Source of the DNA: Paraburkholderia guartelaensis
GTDB lineage: Bacteria; Pseudomonadota; Gammaproteobacteria; Burkholderiales; Burkholderiaceae
Direction: 5' to 3'
DNA length: 64,000 nucleotides
Assembly: GCF_004353905.1 (NCBI RefSeq)
Contig: NZ_SMOD01000040.1
Span: forward strand, 1 to 64,000
The first letter of the stretch is position 1. Each line of letters starts with the position of its first letter. The notes beneath the pieces are model-generated. The model made no database searches, had not been told where the DNA came from, and saw only the letters and a program-made list of their open reading frames with translations. This document shows positions 1 through 8,616 of this stretch, piece after piece. The position numbers and the translations under genes were made by a program.

Positions 1-128
1 TCTTTGATGAACCGCGGGGGTCGGGGGTTTGCGAACCCGGTATAGGATCGATGGTCAGAACGTACCCGCCCCGCCGTAGCGTTGCCGACACTGTCGCCTC
101 GCACGGCGCCGTGCACGGAGCCTCCTAT

Positions 129-818
129 ATGAAGTTGTGGAAACATTGCCTCGCCCTGCTGCTGTCCGCCGCCCTCGCGGGAACGAGCGTGTGCGCGCTG
201 GCGCAAACCGCGGCGCAGCCGGGTTATGCGACGCCTTCGGAACCGCCCATCCTGCCGGGCACGCAAGCACCGGCGGAACCCCCGCCACCGCCGCCTCCCC
301 CGCCGCCGACCTCACGCGCCGTGACGCCTCCACCCCCGCCGCCGACTGCACCCGCCGGGACCGCCGGTGCGCCCGCTCCTGTCACGCAGGGCGCGGTCCA
401 GTGGGAGCTGCAGGTGATGCGCGACGGCCAGCAAATCGACGCGTTCAATGGCACGACCTCGATCGGCCAGGCGCACACCGAGACACATCACAAGGTCGTC
501 TCGCACAGCGTGGGCTGCAAGGATCAGCCGGCAGGCAGCATCGATCTGTCGCGCACGATCACCGTATCGCCGCTGCAGGTGCGCGCGAACCTGGTCGTGC
601 TTTCGGTCGACGCGCAGGAAACGCTCGAGAACGACGCCGCGCCGACTACGCCCGAAGGCTGCCGGCTGCCGCCGCAGCCGCGCCAGGTGAATGCGAGCCA
701 TCCGGGCCTGATCGCGCCCGATGGGCAGTGGGTGACCTGGCAGATCGTCGACCAGAACCCCTCGCTTGCGTACCGGGTGCGCGCAACGCTCGCGCCACCG
801 TCCGCATCCGCACAGTGA
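129..818 (+). CDS. secreted proline-rich protein of unknown function
   Basis: The 229-residue product starts at the ATG at 129, which has a GGAG eight bases upstream; an earlier in-frame ATG at 51 would bury the signal peptide. Residues 1-25 form a signal peptide (Lys at 3 and 5, Leu/Ala core, ALA before Gln26), so export to the periplasm is expected. Residues about 36-75 are low complexity, with runs of ten and six prolines. The rest (about 85-229) looks like a small beta-rich domain with two cysteines that could form a disulfide. No family is recognised. The proline runs could span the periplasm or cell-wall layer, but that is a guess. It reads in the same direction as the hydrolase gene that follows. 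Confidence 0.75.
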   Translation: MKLWKHCLALLLSAALAGTSVCALAQTAAQPGYATPSEPPILPGTQAPAEPPPPPPPPPPTSRAVTPPPPPPTAPAGTAGAPAPVTQGAVQWELQVMRDGQQIDAFNGTTSIGQAHTETHHKVVSHSVGCKDQPAGSIDLSRTITVSPLQVRANLVVLSVDAQETLENDAAPTTPEGCRLPPQPRQVNASHPGLIAPDGQWVTWQIVDQNPSLAYRVRATLAPPSASAQ

Positions 819-871
819 CCGCACCGATTCAATGCACGACCCGGCGTGACCCAATCCGTTAGAAAAAACGC

Positions 872-1672
872 ATGCGAAATCCCGAACAACCGCTCATCGA
901 CACCTCACTGAGCAAAGACTTCGTCGCCGTGAGCTGGAATCTGCACAAGGGCCGCTCGCCGCTGGGCTTCGAGGCCTGGGAGGCCATGCGGCGCTGGGTG
1001 CAGTCCACCCACGCCGACGCCTGGTTTCTCCAGGAGGCGATGGCCCGCCGCCTGCCGCAACCGGTGCTCGCCTCGGCCTTCGGCGCGCAGCTGGGCGACC
1101 CGCTCGACGACGTCTGGCATTGCCAGGCCACCGAAATCGCCACCGCGCTCGAATTGCAGATCGCCCTCGGGCCCAACGTGTTCAAGCCCTCATGGCGGCA
1201 CGGCAATGCGATTCTCTCTCCGCATCCGCTCGATCTGGGCGGCCGCTGGGACATCTCCGCGCACCGCTTCGAGCGGCGCGGGTTGCTCGTTGCGCGCGCA
1301 AACGTCGCCGGGCAGTCCGTCACGCTGCTGTGCGCGCACCTTGCGCTCACGCGCAGCGCGCGGCTGCGGCAGATGAACTGGATCGCGCACTGGATCGTGA
1401 AGGAAGCGCCGCAGGGGCCGCTCGTGCTGGCGGGCGACTTCAACGACTGGCGCAACGACTCCGTGCCGCTCTTCGCGGAACATGGGCTGCAGGAAGTCGC
1501 GACGCTGCTCGGCGAGCCGGCGCGCACCTTTCCGGCCTTCTCGCCGGCGCTCGCGCTCGACAAGATGTTCGTGCGGGGCCTGAAGCCCGTCGAGCTGATC
1601 CAGCCCGCGCAGGAGACCGCCTGGCTCTCCGATCACCTGCCGTACATGGCGCGCCTGCGGCTCGAAGACTGA
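872..1672 (+). CDS. endonuclease/exonuclease/phosphatase (EEP) family protein
   Basis: This 266-residue protein has the EEP fold motifs in order: SWNLHK near residue 21, WFLQE with the metal-binding Glu near 55, CAHLAL mid-protein, GDFNDW near 190 and SDHLPY near the C-terminus. These supply the divalent-metal and phosphate-binding residues used to cleave phosphodiester bonds in DNA, lipids or small molecules. No signal peptide is visible, so it is probably cytoplasmic. The substrate cannot be read from sequence; proteins of this type sit near phospholipase D/cardiolipin synthase genes in some relatives, but none is adjacent here. The Shine-Dalgarno is weak. Family assignment is firm, function is not. 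Confidence 0.85.
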   Translation: MRNPEQPLIDTSLSKDFVAVSWNLHKGRSPLGFEAWEAMRRWVQSTHADAWFLQEAMARRLPQPVLASAFGAQLGDPLDDVWHCQATEIATALELQIALGPNVFKPSWRHGNAILSPHPLDLGGRWDISAHRFERRGLLVARANVAGQSVTLLCAHLALTRSARLRQMNWIAHWIVKEAPQGPLVLAGDFNDWRNDSVPLFAEHGLQEVATLLGEPARTFPAFSPALALDKMFVRGLKPVELIQPAQETAWLSDHLPYMARLRLED

Positions 1673-1811
1673 CGCACCAGGCAACGGCGCGCGGCGCGCG
1701 GTTCCACCGAAGCATCCGCGCGACACTCCCCCGATCGCGGCCACCGGCGCGCGCAACCCCGCGCTAATATGTCGCGTCGCGCGCGCCGCGCGTTTCGTCA
1801 GGTGTCCTCAG

Positions 1812-2456
1812 ATGCATTACCTCGCCACGTTGCTGCAGATCGTTGTCGTCTATCTGTTTGCGCTCATCAGCCCCGGCCCGAACTTCTTCATGGTCACGCA
1901 GCTTTCGCTTGCCGGCCGTCGCGGCCTGGGCGTCGCCTCGGCGGCGGGCGTGGGCGTCGGCTCGACCCTCTGGGCGGCGCTCGCCATGCTCGGCTTCGCC
2001 GCCGTGCTGCAGCACATTGGCTGGCTCTACAACGGCGTGCGCGTGGCGGGCGCGCTCTATCTCGTCTGGTTCGGACTCAAGCTGCTGCGCTCCGGTGTGC
2101 GGCGCGAACTGGCCGCGGCGGCGCAGGCCGCGGTCGCACCGCCGCCTGTCGCCGACCGGCGCGCGTGGGTGCGCACGTGGCGCTCGGGGCTCGTCACCTG
2201 CCTCACGAACCCCAAGTCGTGCGTGTTCTGGACCAGCGTGTTCGCGGCCGTGTTTCCGGCGCATCCGCCGCTGTGGTTCTATGGCGTCGCGCTCGCCACG
2301 GTTGCCGCGATGTCGTTCGGCTGGCATTGCAGCCTCGCCTTCCTGTTCGCCGACGACCGCACCCAGCGCGGCTACCGCCGTGTGTGCCGCCCGATCGACG
2401 CGTTTTGCGGCGCTGCGCTGATCGGTCTCGGCGTGAAGCTCGTGGCCGATCGCTAG
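1812..2456 (+). CDS. LysE/RhtB family amino-acid exporter
   Basis: This is a 214-residue inner-membrane protein with about six hydrophobic segments. The N-terminal stretch carries the family signature ISPGPNFFMV near residue 20, followed by a glycine-rich segment (GLGVASAAGVGVG). RhtB-type carriers export amino acids such as homoserine, threonine or lysine, driven by the proton gradient. A cytoplasmic loop around residues 95-120 is rich in Ala, Arg and Val. The specific substrate cannot be read. The gene stands alone, with unrelated genes on either side. The start at 1812 is the first ATG with the hydrophobic N-terminus intact. Confidence 0.88.
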   Translation: MHYLATLLQIVVVYLFALISPGPNFFMVTQLSLAGRRGLGVASAAGVGVGSTLWAALAMLGFAAVLQHIGWLYNGVRVAGALYLVWFGLKLLRSGVRRELAAAAQAAVAPPPVADRRAWVRTWRSGLVTCLTNPKSCVFWTSVFAAVFPAHPPLWFYGVALATVAAMSFGWHCSLAFLFADDRTQRGYRRVCRPIDAFCGAALIGLGVKLVADR

Positions 2457-3079
2457 CGCGCGGTCATCATGCACGTCGCGCGCCGCGGCGCACGGTCGCA
2501 GCGCCGTCGCAGCATCGAAAATGGCGCCATTACGCACGCATCGGCGCCTAAAACCCGCGCCGAAACAGCCCCGCCAGCAGGGTCAATGCTGCGTGCTGTC
2601 AGACCTTCCGGTATCATTTAGCGGAAAATTCGCACGCGCCGATCGGGCCATCAGCATCTGGCGCGCGTTGCGAGCGGCACGAGAACCCGCTCTCGCGGGT
2701 CCTGGCAAGAACCAGTCCGGCTCGCGAGGCCGGGCGAGGCTTATCCGCCCCCCCTTGTGCCGTCGCCAGCCGACCCCGCCGAAAGCGTGCTATGCCCGCG
2801 TGCGGACGCCAGCACACCGCCGCAGCGAGCCACCCTCCCTTGCAGCGCCAGGCACTTCAAGCAGGGGCAACCAGGTCCTTGCGGCCGGAGCGCGGTAAAA
2901 TGGCGGATTCCGCCTCGTTCGCAGCGGGGCAAGCTGGCAAACCCATAACCGGGACTTGCCTGCAGGGGCATAAAGCCTCGCGGGCCGGTCCCGAGCAATC
3001 GTCAAAGCTACGCTGTACTGGACAGCAGGCCGGCAGGATCGCCGCAGTCAGGCGGCGCTTGTTTCGCACTTCAGGAACC
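2457..3079. other. 623-base gap without a supported gene
   Basis: This is GC-rich sequence between the exporter and fpr. Open frames exist on both strands, but their translations are Arg/Pro/Ala-rich and resemble no family. A short inverted repeat (TTCCG/CGGAA) lies near 2606-2626. A TAAAAT at 2896-2901 could be a -10 element for fpr, but no -35 stands at proper spacing. No riboswitch or known RNA was recognised. Confidence 0.4.
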
Positions 3080-3850
3080 ATGAGCAAATTCACCGAAGAA
3101 ACCGTTCTGAGCGTCCATCACTGGACCGACACGCTTTTCAGCTTCACCTGCACGCGCGACCAGGCCCTGCGTTTCGATAACGGCCAGTTCACCATGGTCG
3201 GCCTCGAAGTGGACGGCAAGCCGCTGATGCGCGCGTACTCGCTCGCGAGCGCGAACTACGAAGAGCATCTGGAGTTTCTGAGCATCAAGGTGCCGGACGG
3301 CCCGCTCACGTCGCGCCTGCAGCATCTGAAGATCGGCGACAAGGTGCTGATCGGCAAGAAGCCCGTCGGCACGCTGGTGGCCGACAACCTGCTGCCCGGC
3401 AAGGTGCTGTGGCTGCTCTCGACCGGCACGGGCCTCGCACCGTTCATGTCGATCATCAAAGACCCGGACATCTACGACCGCTTCGACAAGATCGTGCTCA
3501 CGCACACCTGCCGTTTCGTCGACGAACTCGCGTACAAGGACTTCATCACCGAAGAACTGCGCGAGCATGAATACCTCGGCGAGATCGTGCGCGAGAAGCT
3601 GGTGTACTACCCGACCGTCACGCGCGAAGTGTTCGACAACCGCGGCCGTATCACCGAGCTGATCGACACGAAGAAGCTGTTCGAAGACCTCGATCTGCCG
3701 CCGTTCTCGCCCGAACGCGACCGCATCATGCTCTGCGGCAGCACGCACATGCTGCGCGACACCGTCGAGCTGCTCGAGAAGGCCGGCCTCACGGAAGGCA
3801 GCAACAACCAGCCGGGCCACTACGTGGTGGAAAAGGCGTTCGTCGGTTAA
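3080..3850 (+). CDS. fpr: ferredoxin--NADP(+) reductase
   Basis: This 256-residue flavoenzyme moves electrons between NADPH and ferredoxin or flavodoxin in the cytoplasm. The FAD-binding domain carries MRAYSLAS near residues 53-60 (the RxYS flavin motif), and the NADP domain begins at STGTGLAPF near 114. The C-terminus VVEKAFVG is typical of the bacterial Fpr subclass, in which the extended tail stacks near the flavin. The length matches family members of about 257. Longer upstream in-frame starts only add an Arg-rich non-homologous stretch, so the ATG at 3080 after AGGAA is preferred. In relatives Fpr supports iron-sulfur assembly and oxidative-stress repair. A strong terminator follows. Confidence 0.95.
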   Translation: MSKFTEETVLSVHHWTDTLFSFTCTRDQALRFDNGQFTMVGLEVDGKPLMRAYSLASANYEEHLEFLSIKVPDGPLTSRLQHLKIGDKVLIGKKPVGTLVADNLLPGKVLWLLSTGTGLAPFMSIIKDPDIYDRFDKIVLTHTCRFVDELAYKDFITEELREHEYLGEIVREKLVYYPTVTREVFDNRGRITELIDTKKLFEDLDLPPFSPERDRIMLCGSTHMLRDTVELLEKAGLTEGSNNQPGHYVVEKAFVG

Positions 3851-3883
3851 GCGCCCGCGCCAGGTCGCTCGCGACACGAAGAA

Positions 3884-3909
3884 CCGGAGCCTCGCGCTCC
3901 GGTTTTTTT
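3884..3909 (+). terminator. intrinsic terminator after fpr
   Basis: Perfect 7-bp stem CCGGAGC/GCTCCGG with a five-base loop, followed by seven T. Confidence 0.9.
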
Positions 3910-4252
3910 CGCCTGCGCGTTTTATTTTGGCCCTCTATTTTGTTGTTGACGCGGTTACAGTTGTCACACAAACACGATACCTTTCCTGTCAGTATTTTTC
4001 CTACATGACAAAGGCCCGCGACCTCATGCTACACCTGAAGTTTGGCCGCTAACCCTTGTCCAGCCTGAAGTTTTTCTTTTTTTAAGATATTATCGCGGCG
4101 CAGCATGGACACATTCAATCGTGTCCAGGGGCACAGCCAGGTTGTTACTGGTTGTAAATTTCGTTACGCTGCGCCGTGCTGTTCACCGTCACGTCGGGGA
4201 GGCCAAATCCCGACGGACGTCTGACAGCAGGAACCGGTTCCTGAACGGGGGA
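3910..4252. other. AT-rich intergenic region with a direct repeat
   Basis: These 343 bases between fpr and the sensor kinase gene are clearly more AT-rich than the surroundings, including a T-run at 4071-4084. CCTGAAGTTT occurs twice, at 4034-4043 and 4064-4073, exactly 30 bp apart. That is about three helical turns, so a regulator could bind both copies on one face. The region probably carries the kinase-regulator promoter, but no clear -10/-35 pair was found. Confidence 0.45.
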
Positions 4253-5278
4253 ATGATGGATACGTCGAGACACGCCGCGCCGAACGCGCGCACGCCAGCC
4301 GGCGATGCGCCGCGCGCCGCTCATGGCGTCGACGGTCTCGCCTTCCTCGCATGGTCCGCTGCCGCCGACGAGGCGGCCACGGTGGCCGCGCTCGAAGACC
4401 TCGACCGCGCGCATCGGCAAATTGCCGCGTCAGCGCGCGGCACAGGCCGGCGCGCGAGCCGGGCGCTTCCCCACGGCGGCGCCGCCCAGTCCATTCACGC
4501 CGACGAAGCCGCACGCCACCGGCTTGCGCGCGATCTACACGACAGCGTCGGCGCGGAACTCGCCGCCACGCACTTCGCGCTCGCCAACGTCCACACCTGG
4601 CTGCCCGCCAACGCCCCGCCGCAATGCGCCGAGGCGCTCGCGCTCGTCGCCCGCTCGCTCGAAGCCGCCACCGGCGCGATGCGCCAGGTGCTCGACGGCC
4701 TGCACGCGCCGCACCTCGACGCGGGCCTGGCACCCGCGCTCTCGTCGTGGGTCCACAGCTTCGCGGCGCGCACGGGCCTCGCCGCACGCGTAGCCGACGC
4801 CAGCGGCGACGCCCGCCTCGCCCGCCTGCCCGCCGAAGCCGCGCTCGCCGTGTTCCGCGTGGCCCAGGAAGCGCTCGCCAACGTGGCGCGCCACGCGCAG
4901 GCCACGTGTGCCGAGGTGCGGCTCGAAAGCACGGCGCGCCACCTCACGCTCACCATCGCCGACGACGGCATCGGCCTCGCGCGCGTCGCGGGCCACATGC
5001 GCCGCAACCTGTCGAACGGTCATGGCGACGACCACGCAGACAAGCGCACGAGCCGCTCCGGCCACTACGGCCTCGCCGGCATGCGCGAGCGCTGCGTCGC
5101 TTTCGGCGGCTCGCTGCGCGCCGTCAAGGGCGGCATCGCGCACACGCCTCACGACGACGCACAGCAGGAAGCCGGCCAGCGCGGCACGACCGTGCGTGCG
5201 CGCTTCGCGTGGGACGCGCTGCTCGGCGTCTCCCATTCCGCCTCGCCCCTCCTCATGAAAGAAGGCGCCCGCTCATGA
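4253..5278 (+). CDS. NarL-family sensor histidine kinase, cytoplasmic
   Basis: This 341-residue kinase has no membrane segments. Residues about 84-150 are a HisKA_3 dimerisation domain with the phospho-acceptor His in RDLHDS (His96). The HATPase domain follows, with the N-box EALANVARHA, the G-box ADDGIGLA and GLAGMRERC near the end. It phosphorylates the response regulator encoded immediately downstream; the stop and the next start overlap as ATGA, so the two are translationally coupled. The signal input is unknown, because residues 1-80 are low-complexity Ala/Arg sequence with no PAS or GAF domain visible. Tandem ATGs at 4253 and 4256 follow a GGGGG tract, so the exact start is uncertain by one codon. 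Confidence 0.88.
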   Translation: MMDTSRHAAPNARTPAGDAPRAAHGVDGLAFLAWSAAADEAATVAALEDLDRAHRQIAASARGTGRRASRALPHGGAAQSIHADEAARHRLARDLHDSVGAELAATHFALANVHTWLPANAPPQCAEALALVARSLEAATGAMRQVLDGLHAPHLDAGLAPALSSWVHSFAARTGLAARVADASGDARLARLPAEAALAVFRVAQEALANVARHAQATCAEVRLESTARHLTLTIADDGIGLARVAGHMRRNLSNGHGDDHADKRTSRSGHYGLAGMRERCVAFGGSLRAVKGGIAHTPHDDAQQEAGQRGTTVRARFAWDALLGVSHSASPLLMKEGARS

Positions 5279-5931
5279 CCCATCGCATCCTGCTCGTCGA
5301 TGACCATGCCGTCGTGCGCCAGGGCGTTCGCCAGTTGCTGCTCGACCGCGGCATTGCCACTGAAGTAATCGAGGCGCAAACGGGCGCCGAGGCGCTCGCC
5401 GCGATCGCGAAGCATGTGTGCGACGTGGTCCTGCTCGACATCTCGCTGCCCGACATGAACGGCGTGGAGGTGCTCAAGCGCGCCAAGAAAAAGGCGCCGC
5501 GCGTGCCGGTGCTGATGTTCTCGATGTATCGCGAGGATCAATACGCGGTGCGTGCCCTGAAGGCGGGCGCGGCCGGTTATCTCTCGAAGACGGTGGATGC
5601 CGCGCAGATGATCTCCGCGATCCAGCAGGTCGCCGCGGGCCGCAAGTACGTGAGCCCGGCCATGGCCGAAGCGCTCGCCGACTACGTGCTGGTGGACGGC
5701 GAGCAACTGCCGCACGAAAAGCTCTCCGACCGCGAATACCAGACGCTGTGCATGCTCGCCTCGGGCAAACGTCTCACCGACATCGCGCACGCGCTCTCGC
5801 TTTCGGTGAAGACAGTGAGCGTCTACCGCACGCGCCTGCTAGAAAAGATGAAGCTCACCAACAACGCCGAGCTGACCTTCTATGTGATGAGCAACCGGCT
5901 CGTCGACCTCTCGCCCACCGTCAGCGCCTGA
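5275..5931 (+). CDS. NarL/LuxR-type response regulator
   Basis: The 218-residue protein has a receiver domain (about 1-125) with the acidic pair DD9-10, phospho-acceptor Asp55 in LLDISLP and Lys near 105 (YLSKT). A C-terminal LuxR-type helix-turn-helix (about 150-205) reads LSDREYQTLCMLASGK and then LSVKTVSVYRTRLLEKM. It binds DNA when phosphorylated, presumably by the adjacent kinase, with which it overlaps by four bases. The target genes are unknown. The direct repeat upstream of the kinase gene (4034/4064) is a candidate autoregulatory site; that is inference only. Confidence 0.93.
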   Translation: MTHRILLVDDHAVVRQGVRQLLLDRGIATEVIEAQTGAEALAAIAKHVCDVVLLDISLPDMNGVEVLKRAKKKAPRVPVLMFSMYREDQYAVRALKAGAAGYLSKTVDAAQMISAIQQVAAGRKYVSPAMAEALADYVLVDGEQLPHEKLSDREYQTLCMLASGKRLTDIAHALSLSVKTVSVYRTRLLEKMKLTNNAELTFYVMSNRLVDLSPTVSA

Positions 5932-6233
5932 CGTTGCGGCGCCCCTGCGGCATCAAGGCGGCCTTCTCGCCATAACCCGTTGATCCGGAAATGAATTTCG
6001 CCGTTTGCGCGGGTCCCGGCAAGGATCGCGCTCGCGGGTCCCCGATTGCGGCGGAATCGTCCGCGTCAAACGAGCGTTTCCGACCCTGCTCGACCGGTTT
6101 CGCGCGCAACTTCCGCTAAAATTTAGGGTTTCCCCCAAAGACATCCGGCACGCGAAGCCGGCGCAGGCGGGCGTGGATCAAACACCGCGCCGGCTCCTCG
6201 CCTTCGCGCGTTTTACGTGGAGTTCCCCGCCAA
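5932..6233. other. 302-base intergenic region with a short repeat
   Basis: It contains a 10-bp direct repeat, CGCGGGTCCC, at 6008-6017 and 6033-6042, a small inverted repeat GCGGA/TCCGC near 6048-6061, and a possible -10 element TAAAAT at 6117-6122 for the permease gene. No gene was recognised. Confidence 0.35.
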
Positions 6234-7652
6234 ATGTCCCTCTTTCGCAAGAAGAACGTCGAGCACATGTTGCAGGCGAGCGCCCAGGGCGCAGGCCTGA
6301 AAAAAGCACTCGGCGCACTCGACCTCACCTTTCTCGGCATCGGCGCGATCATCGGCACCGGCATTTTCGTGCTGACCGGCACGGGCGCCGTGCAGGCCGG
6401 CCCGGCGCTCATGGTCTCGTTCCTGATCGCGGCTGTGGCCTGCTGCTTCGCCGCGCTCGCCTACGCCGAGTTCGCCTCGACCATTCCCGTGGCCGGCTCG
6501 ATCTACACCTATTCGTATGCCACGCTCGGCGAGCTGGCCGCGTGGGTGATCGGCTGGGACCTGATGCTCGAGTACGGGCTCGCCACTTCCGCGGTCTCGG
6601 TGGGCTGGTCGGGCTACCTGCAGTCGCTGCTTTCCGGCTTCGGCCTCACACTGCCCGCTGCGCTCTCGGCCGCGCCCGGCGCCGTGCCCGGCGTGCACAC
6701 GCTCTTTAATCTGCCCGCCTTCCTCGTGATGATGGCGATCACGGCGCTGCTTTCCGTCGGCGTGCGCGAATCCACGCGCATCAACAACATCATGGTGGCG
6801 ATCAAGGTGACCGTGGTGCTGCTCGTGATCGCGGTGGGCGTGTTCCACGTCACCCCCGCGAACTGGCATCCGTTCATGCCCAACGGCTGGCGCGGCGTGT
6901 TCGGCGCCGCGGCCGTGATGTTCTTCGCGTTCATCGGCTTCGATTCGGTGTCTTCCGCTGCCGAGGAAGTGAAGAACCCCAAGCGCGATCTGCCCGTCGG
7001 CATCATCGCCTCGCTCGCCGTGTGTGCGGTGCTCTATGTCGCCGTGGCGGCGGTCGTGACCGGCATCGTGCCCTCGCCGCGCTTCGCCCACGTCGGCCAC
7101 CCGGTCTCGTTCGCGCTGCAGGTGGCAGGCGAAAACTGGGTCGCAGGCTTCATCGATCTGGGCGCCGTGCTCGGCATGCTCACCGTGATCCTCGTGATGA
7201 GCTACGGTCAGACCCGCATCATCTTCGCGATGTCGCGCGACGGTCTCCTGCCCGCGAAGCTCTCGAAGGTGCATCCGCGCTTTGCCACGCCGTTCTTCAC
7301 GACCTGGCTCGTCGGCATTTTCTTCGGTCTGATCGGCGCGCTCGTGCCGCTGAACGTGCTCGCCGAGCTCATCAACATCGGCACGCTCGCCGCCTTCTCG
7401 ATGGTGTCGATCGCCGTGCTCGTGCTGCGCCGTACGCACCCGCACCTGCCGCGCGCGTTCCGCTGCCCGGGCGTGCCCGTGGTGCCGATTCTCGCGGTGG
7501 GCTCTTGCCTGTTCCTCATGATCAATCTGCAGCCGCTCACGTGGGTCGCGTTCCTGGTCTGGACCGCGTTCGGCCTCATCGTCTACTTCGGCTATTCGCG
7601 CCGCCACTCGCGTCTCGCGCACGCACCGCACGAGCACGTGCATCACGATTGA
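6234..7652 (+). CDS. APC-superfamily amino-acid permease (CAT-like)
   Basis: This 472-residue inner-membrane carrier has about twelve transmembrane helices. The N-terminal helix holds the family signature GIGAIIGTGIFVLTG near residues 35-49, and FIGFDSVSSAAEE in helix 6 matches the cationic amino-acid transporter (CAT/YfnA) branch. It imports amino acids with protons. The cytoplasmic C-terminus ends in a short His-rich tail (HEHVHHD). GGAG stands upstream of the ATG at 6234. It is monocistronic: a possible promoter at about 6117 and a terminator at 7711 bracket it. The exact substrate is not readable. Confidence 0.92.
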   Translation: MSLFRKKNVEHMLQASAQGAGLKKALGALDLTFLGIGAIIGTGIFVLTGTGAVQAGPALMVSFLIAAVACCFAALAYAEFASTIPVAGSIYTYSYATLGELAAWVIGWDLMLEYGLATSAVSVGWSGYLQSLLSGFGLTLPAALSAAPGAVPGVHTLFNLPAFLVMMAITALLSVGVRESTRINNIMVAIKVTVVLLVIAVGVFHVTPANWHPFMPNGWRGVFGAAAVMFFAFIGFDSVSSAAEEVKNPKRDLPVGIIASLAVCAVLYVAVAAVVTGIVPSPRFAHVGHPVSFALQVAGENWVAGFIDLGAVLGMLTVILVMSYGQTRIIFAMSRDGLLPAKLSKVHPRFATPFFTTWLVGIFFGLIGALVPLNVLAELINIGTLAAFSMVSIAVLVLRRTHPHLPRAFRCPGVPVVPILAVGSCLFLMINLQPLTWVAFLVWTAFGLIVYFGYSRRHSRLAHAPHEHVHHD

Positions 7653-7673
7653 TGCGCGCGTGAAGTTCGCGGC

Positions 7674-7698
7674 GCAGCGATCAGCCTCCGATCGCTGC
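7674..7698. repeat. 9-bp inverted repeat after the permease gene
   Basis: GCAGCGATC at 7674-7682 pairs perfectly with GATCGCTGC at 7690-7698, just upstream of the terminator. It may stabilise the 3' end of the permease mRNA. Confidence 0.45.
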
Positions 7699-7710
7699 AC
7701 TGCAACGCAA

Positions 7711-7747
7711 CGGCCCGCCCCGAGTCATCGAGGCGGGCCGTTTTTTT
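7711..7747 (+). terminator. intrinsic terminator after the permease gene
   Basis: Perfect 9-bp stem CGGCCCGCC/GGCGGGCCG followed by seven T. Confidence 0.92.
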
Positions 7748-8104
7748 GCACGCTGCAAGCATTCTGGAGGGTAAAACCCCGCGCAGCGAAATTCGGCAAA
7801 TTGTGCTTTACTGTCCGGGCGTCACCCCCAGGCTTCACTGAACAGCAAGGCACCAGCCGGACCCAGATTCCGCTCCACCCGTATTGGTTCGATCCGCCCG
7901 AAGCGCCCCGCGACGTTTGCGTGGTGCTCTGCGTTGCGCGCGCAAAGAGGCGCAATGCGTTAGACGGGCGAGTTTTACTGCGGGCGGTTATGGCGGTCGA
8001 TTCAGTGTGAAAAAGCGGGCCCAGGCAGGTCTCTATCCCATCATCTGGTATGGGACCGGAGCCACACGCAGCGCCGTGCTCCGGTCGACATTGGAGACAA
8101 ATCA
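7748..8104 (+). promoter_or_regulatory. leader region of the molybdenum hydroxylase operon
   Basis: This is the 357-base upstream region of coxS. Its last 70 bases fold into two adjacent perfect hairpins: TCCCAT 8036-8041 with ATGGGA 8050-8055, and ACCGGAGC 8055-8062 with GCTCCGGT 8078-8085. They end eight bases before the Shine-Dalgarno GGAGA (8093-8097). They could be protein-binding sites or an RNA element. No molybdenum-cofactor riboswitch consensus was recognised. Confidence 0.4.
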
Positions 8105-8602
8105 ATGGCGATCAGTATTAGCCTCACGGTCAACGGCGCGCCCGTGACCGCAGAGGTCGAACCTCACACGCTCCTCGTCCAGTTCCTGCGCGAACAGCAG
8201 CGTCTCACCGGCACGCACGTCGGCTGCGACACCGCGCAATGCGGGGCCTGCACCGTGCACCTGAACGGTCGCGCGATCAAGTCGTGCAACCAGCTCGCGG
8301 TGCAGTGCGACGGCATGGAGGTGACGACGATCGAAGGCCTCGCGAAAAATGGCACGCTGCATCCCATGCAGGCCGCGTTCCGCGAATGCCACGGCCTGCA
8401 ATGCGGTTTCTGCACGCCCGGCATGGTGATGTGCGCGACCGCGCTCGCCGCCGCCAAGCCCGACCTCACGGAAAGCGACGTGCGCGAAGGACTCGACGGC
8501 AACTTCTGCCGCTGTACGGGCTATCACAACATCGTCAAGGCCGTGGTCGCGGGCGCGCAGGCAATGCGCGCGGGCGCCCCCGCTGCCGCGACGACCGCGT
8601 GA
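8105..8602 (+). CDS. coxS: molybdenum hydroxylase small subunit, [2Fe-2S] (CoxS-like)
   Basis: This 165-residue protein carries two [2Fe-2S] clusters. The plant-type ferredoxin site is CDTAQCGAC plus the Cys of KSC (near residues 41-62). The second, helical domain has CGFCTPG and NFCRCTGYHNIV (near 100-140). It passes electrons from the molybdenum site of the large subunit to the FAD of the medium subunit. It is the first gene of a seven-gene operon. The ATG at 8105 follows GGAGA. The length is typical of the xanthine dehydrogenase/CO dehydrogenase small-subunit family (about 150-165). The symbol follows the family, not a proven CO-oxidising function. Confidence 0.93.
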   Translation: MAISISLTVNGAPVTAEVEPHTLLVQFLREQQRLTGTHVGCDTAQCGACTVHLNGRAIKSCNQLAVQCDGMEVTTIEGLAKNGTLHPMQAAFRECHGLQCGFCTPGMVMCATALAAAKPDLTESDVREGLDGNFCRCTGYHNIVKAVVAGAQAMRAGAPAAATTA

Positions 8603-8616
8603 CTCGGGAGGCCACC

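Noticed and set aside
2457..3079. A structured RNA such as RNase P, 6S or a cobalamin riboswitch before fpr
   Set aside because: I looked for the conserved core strings of these RNAs on both strands and found none.
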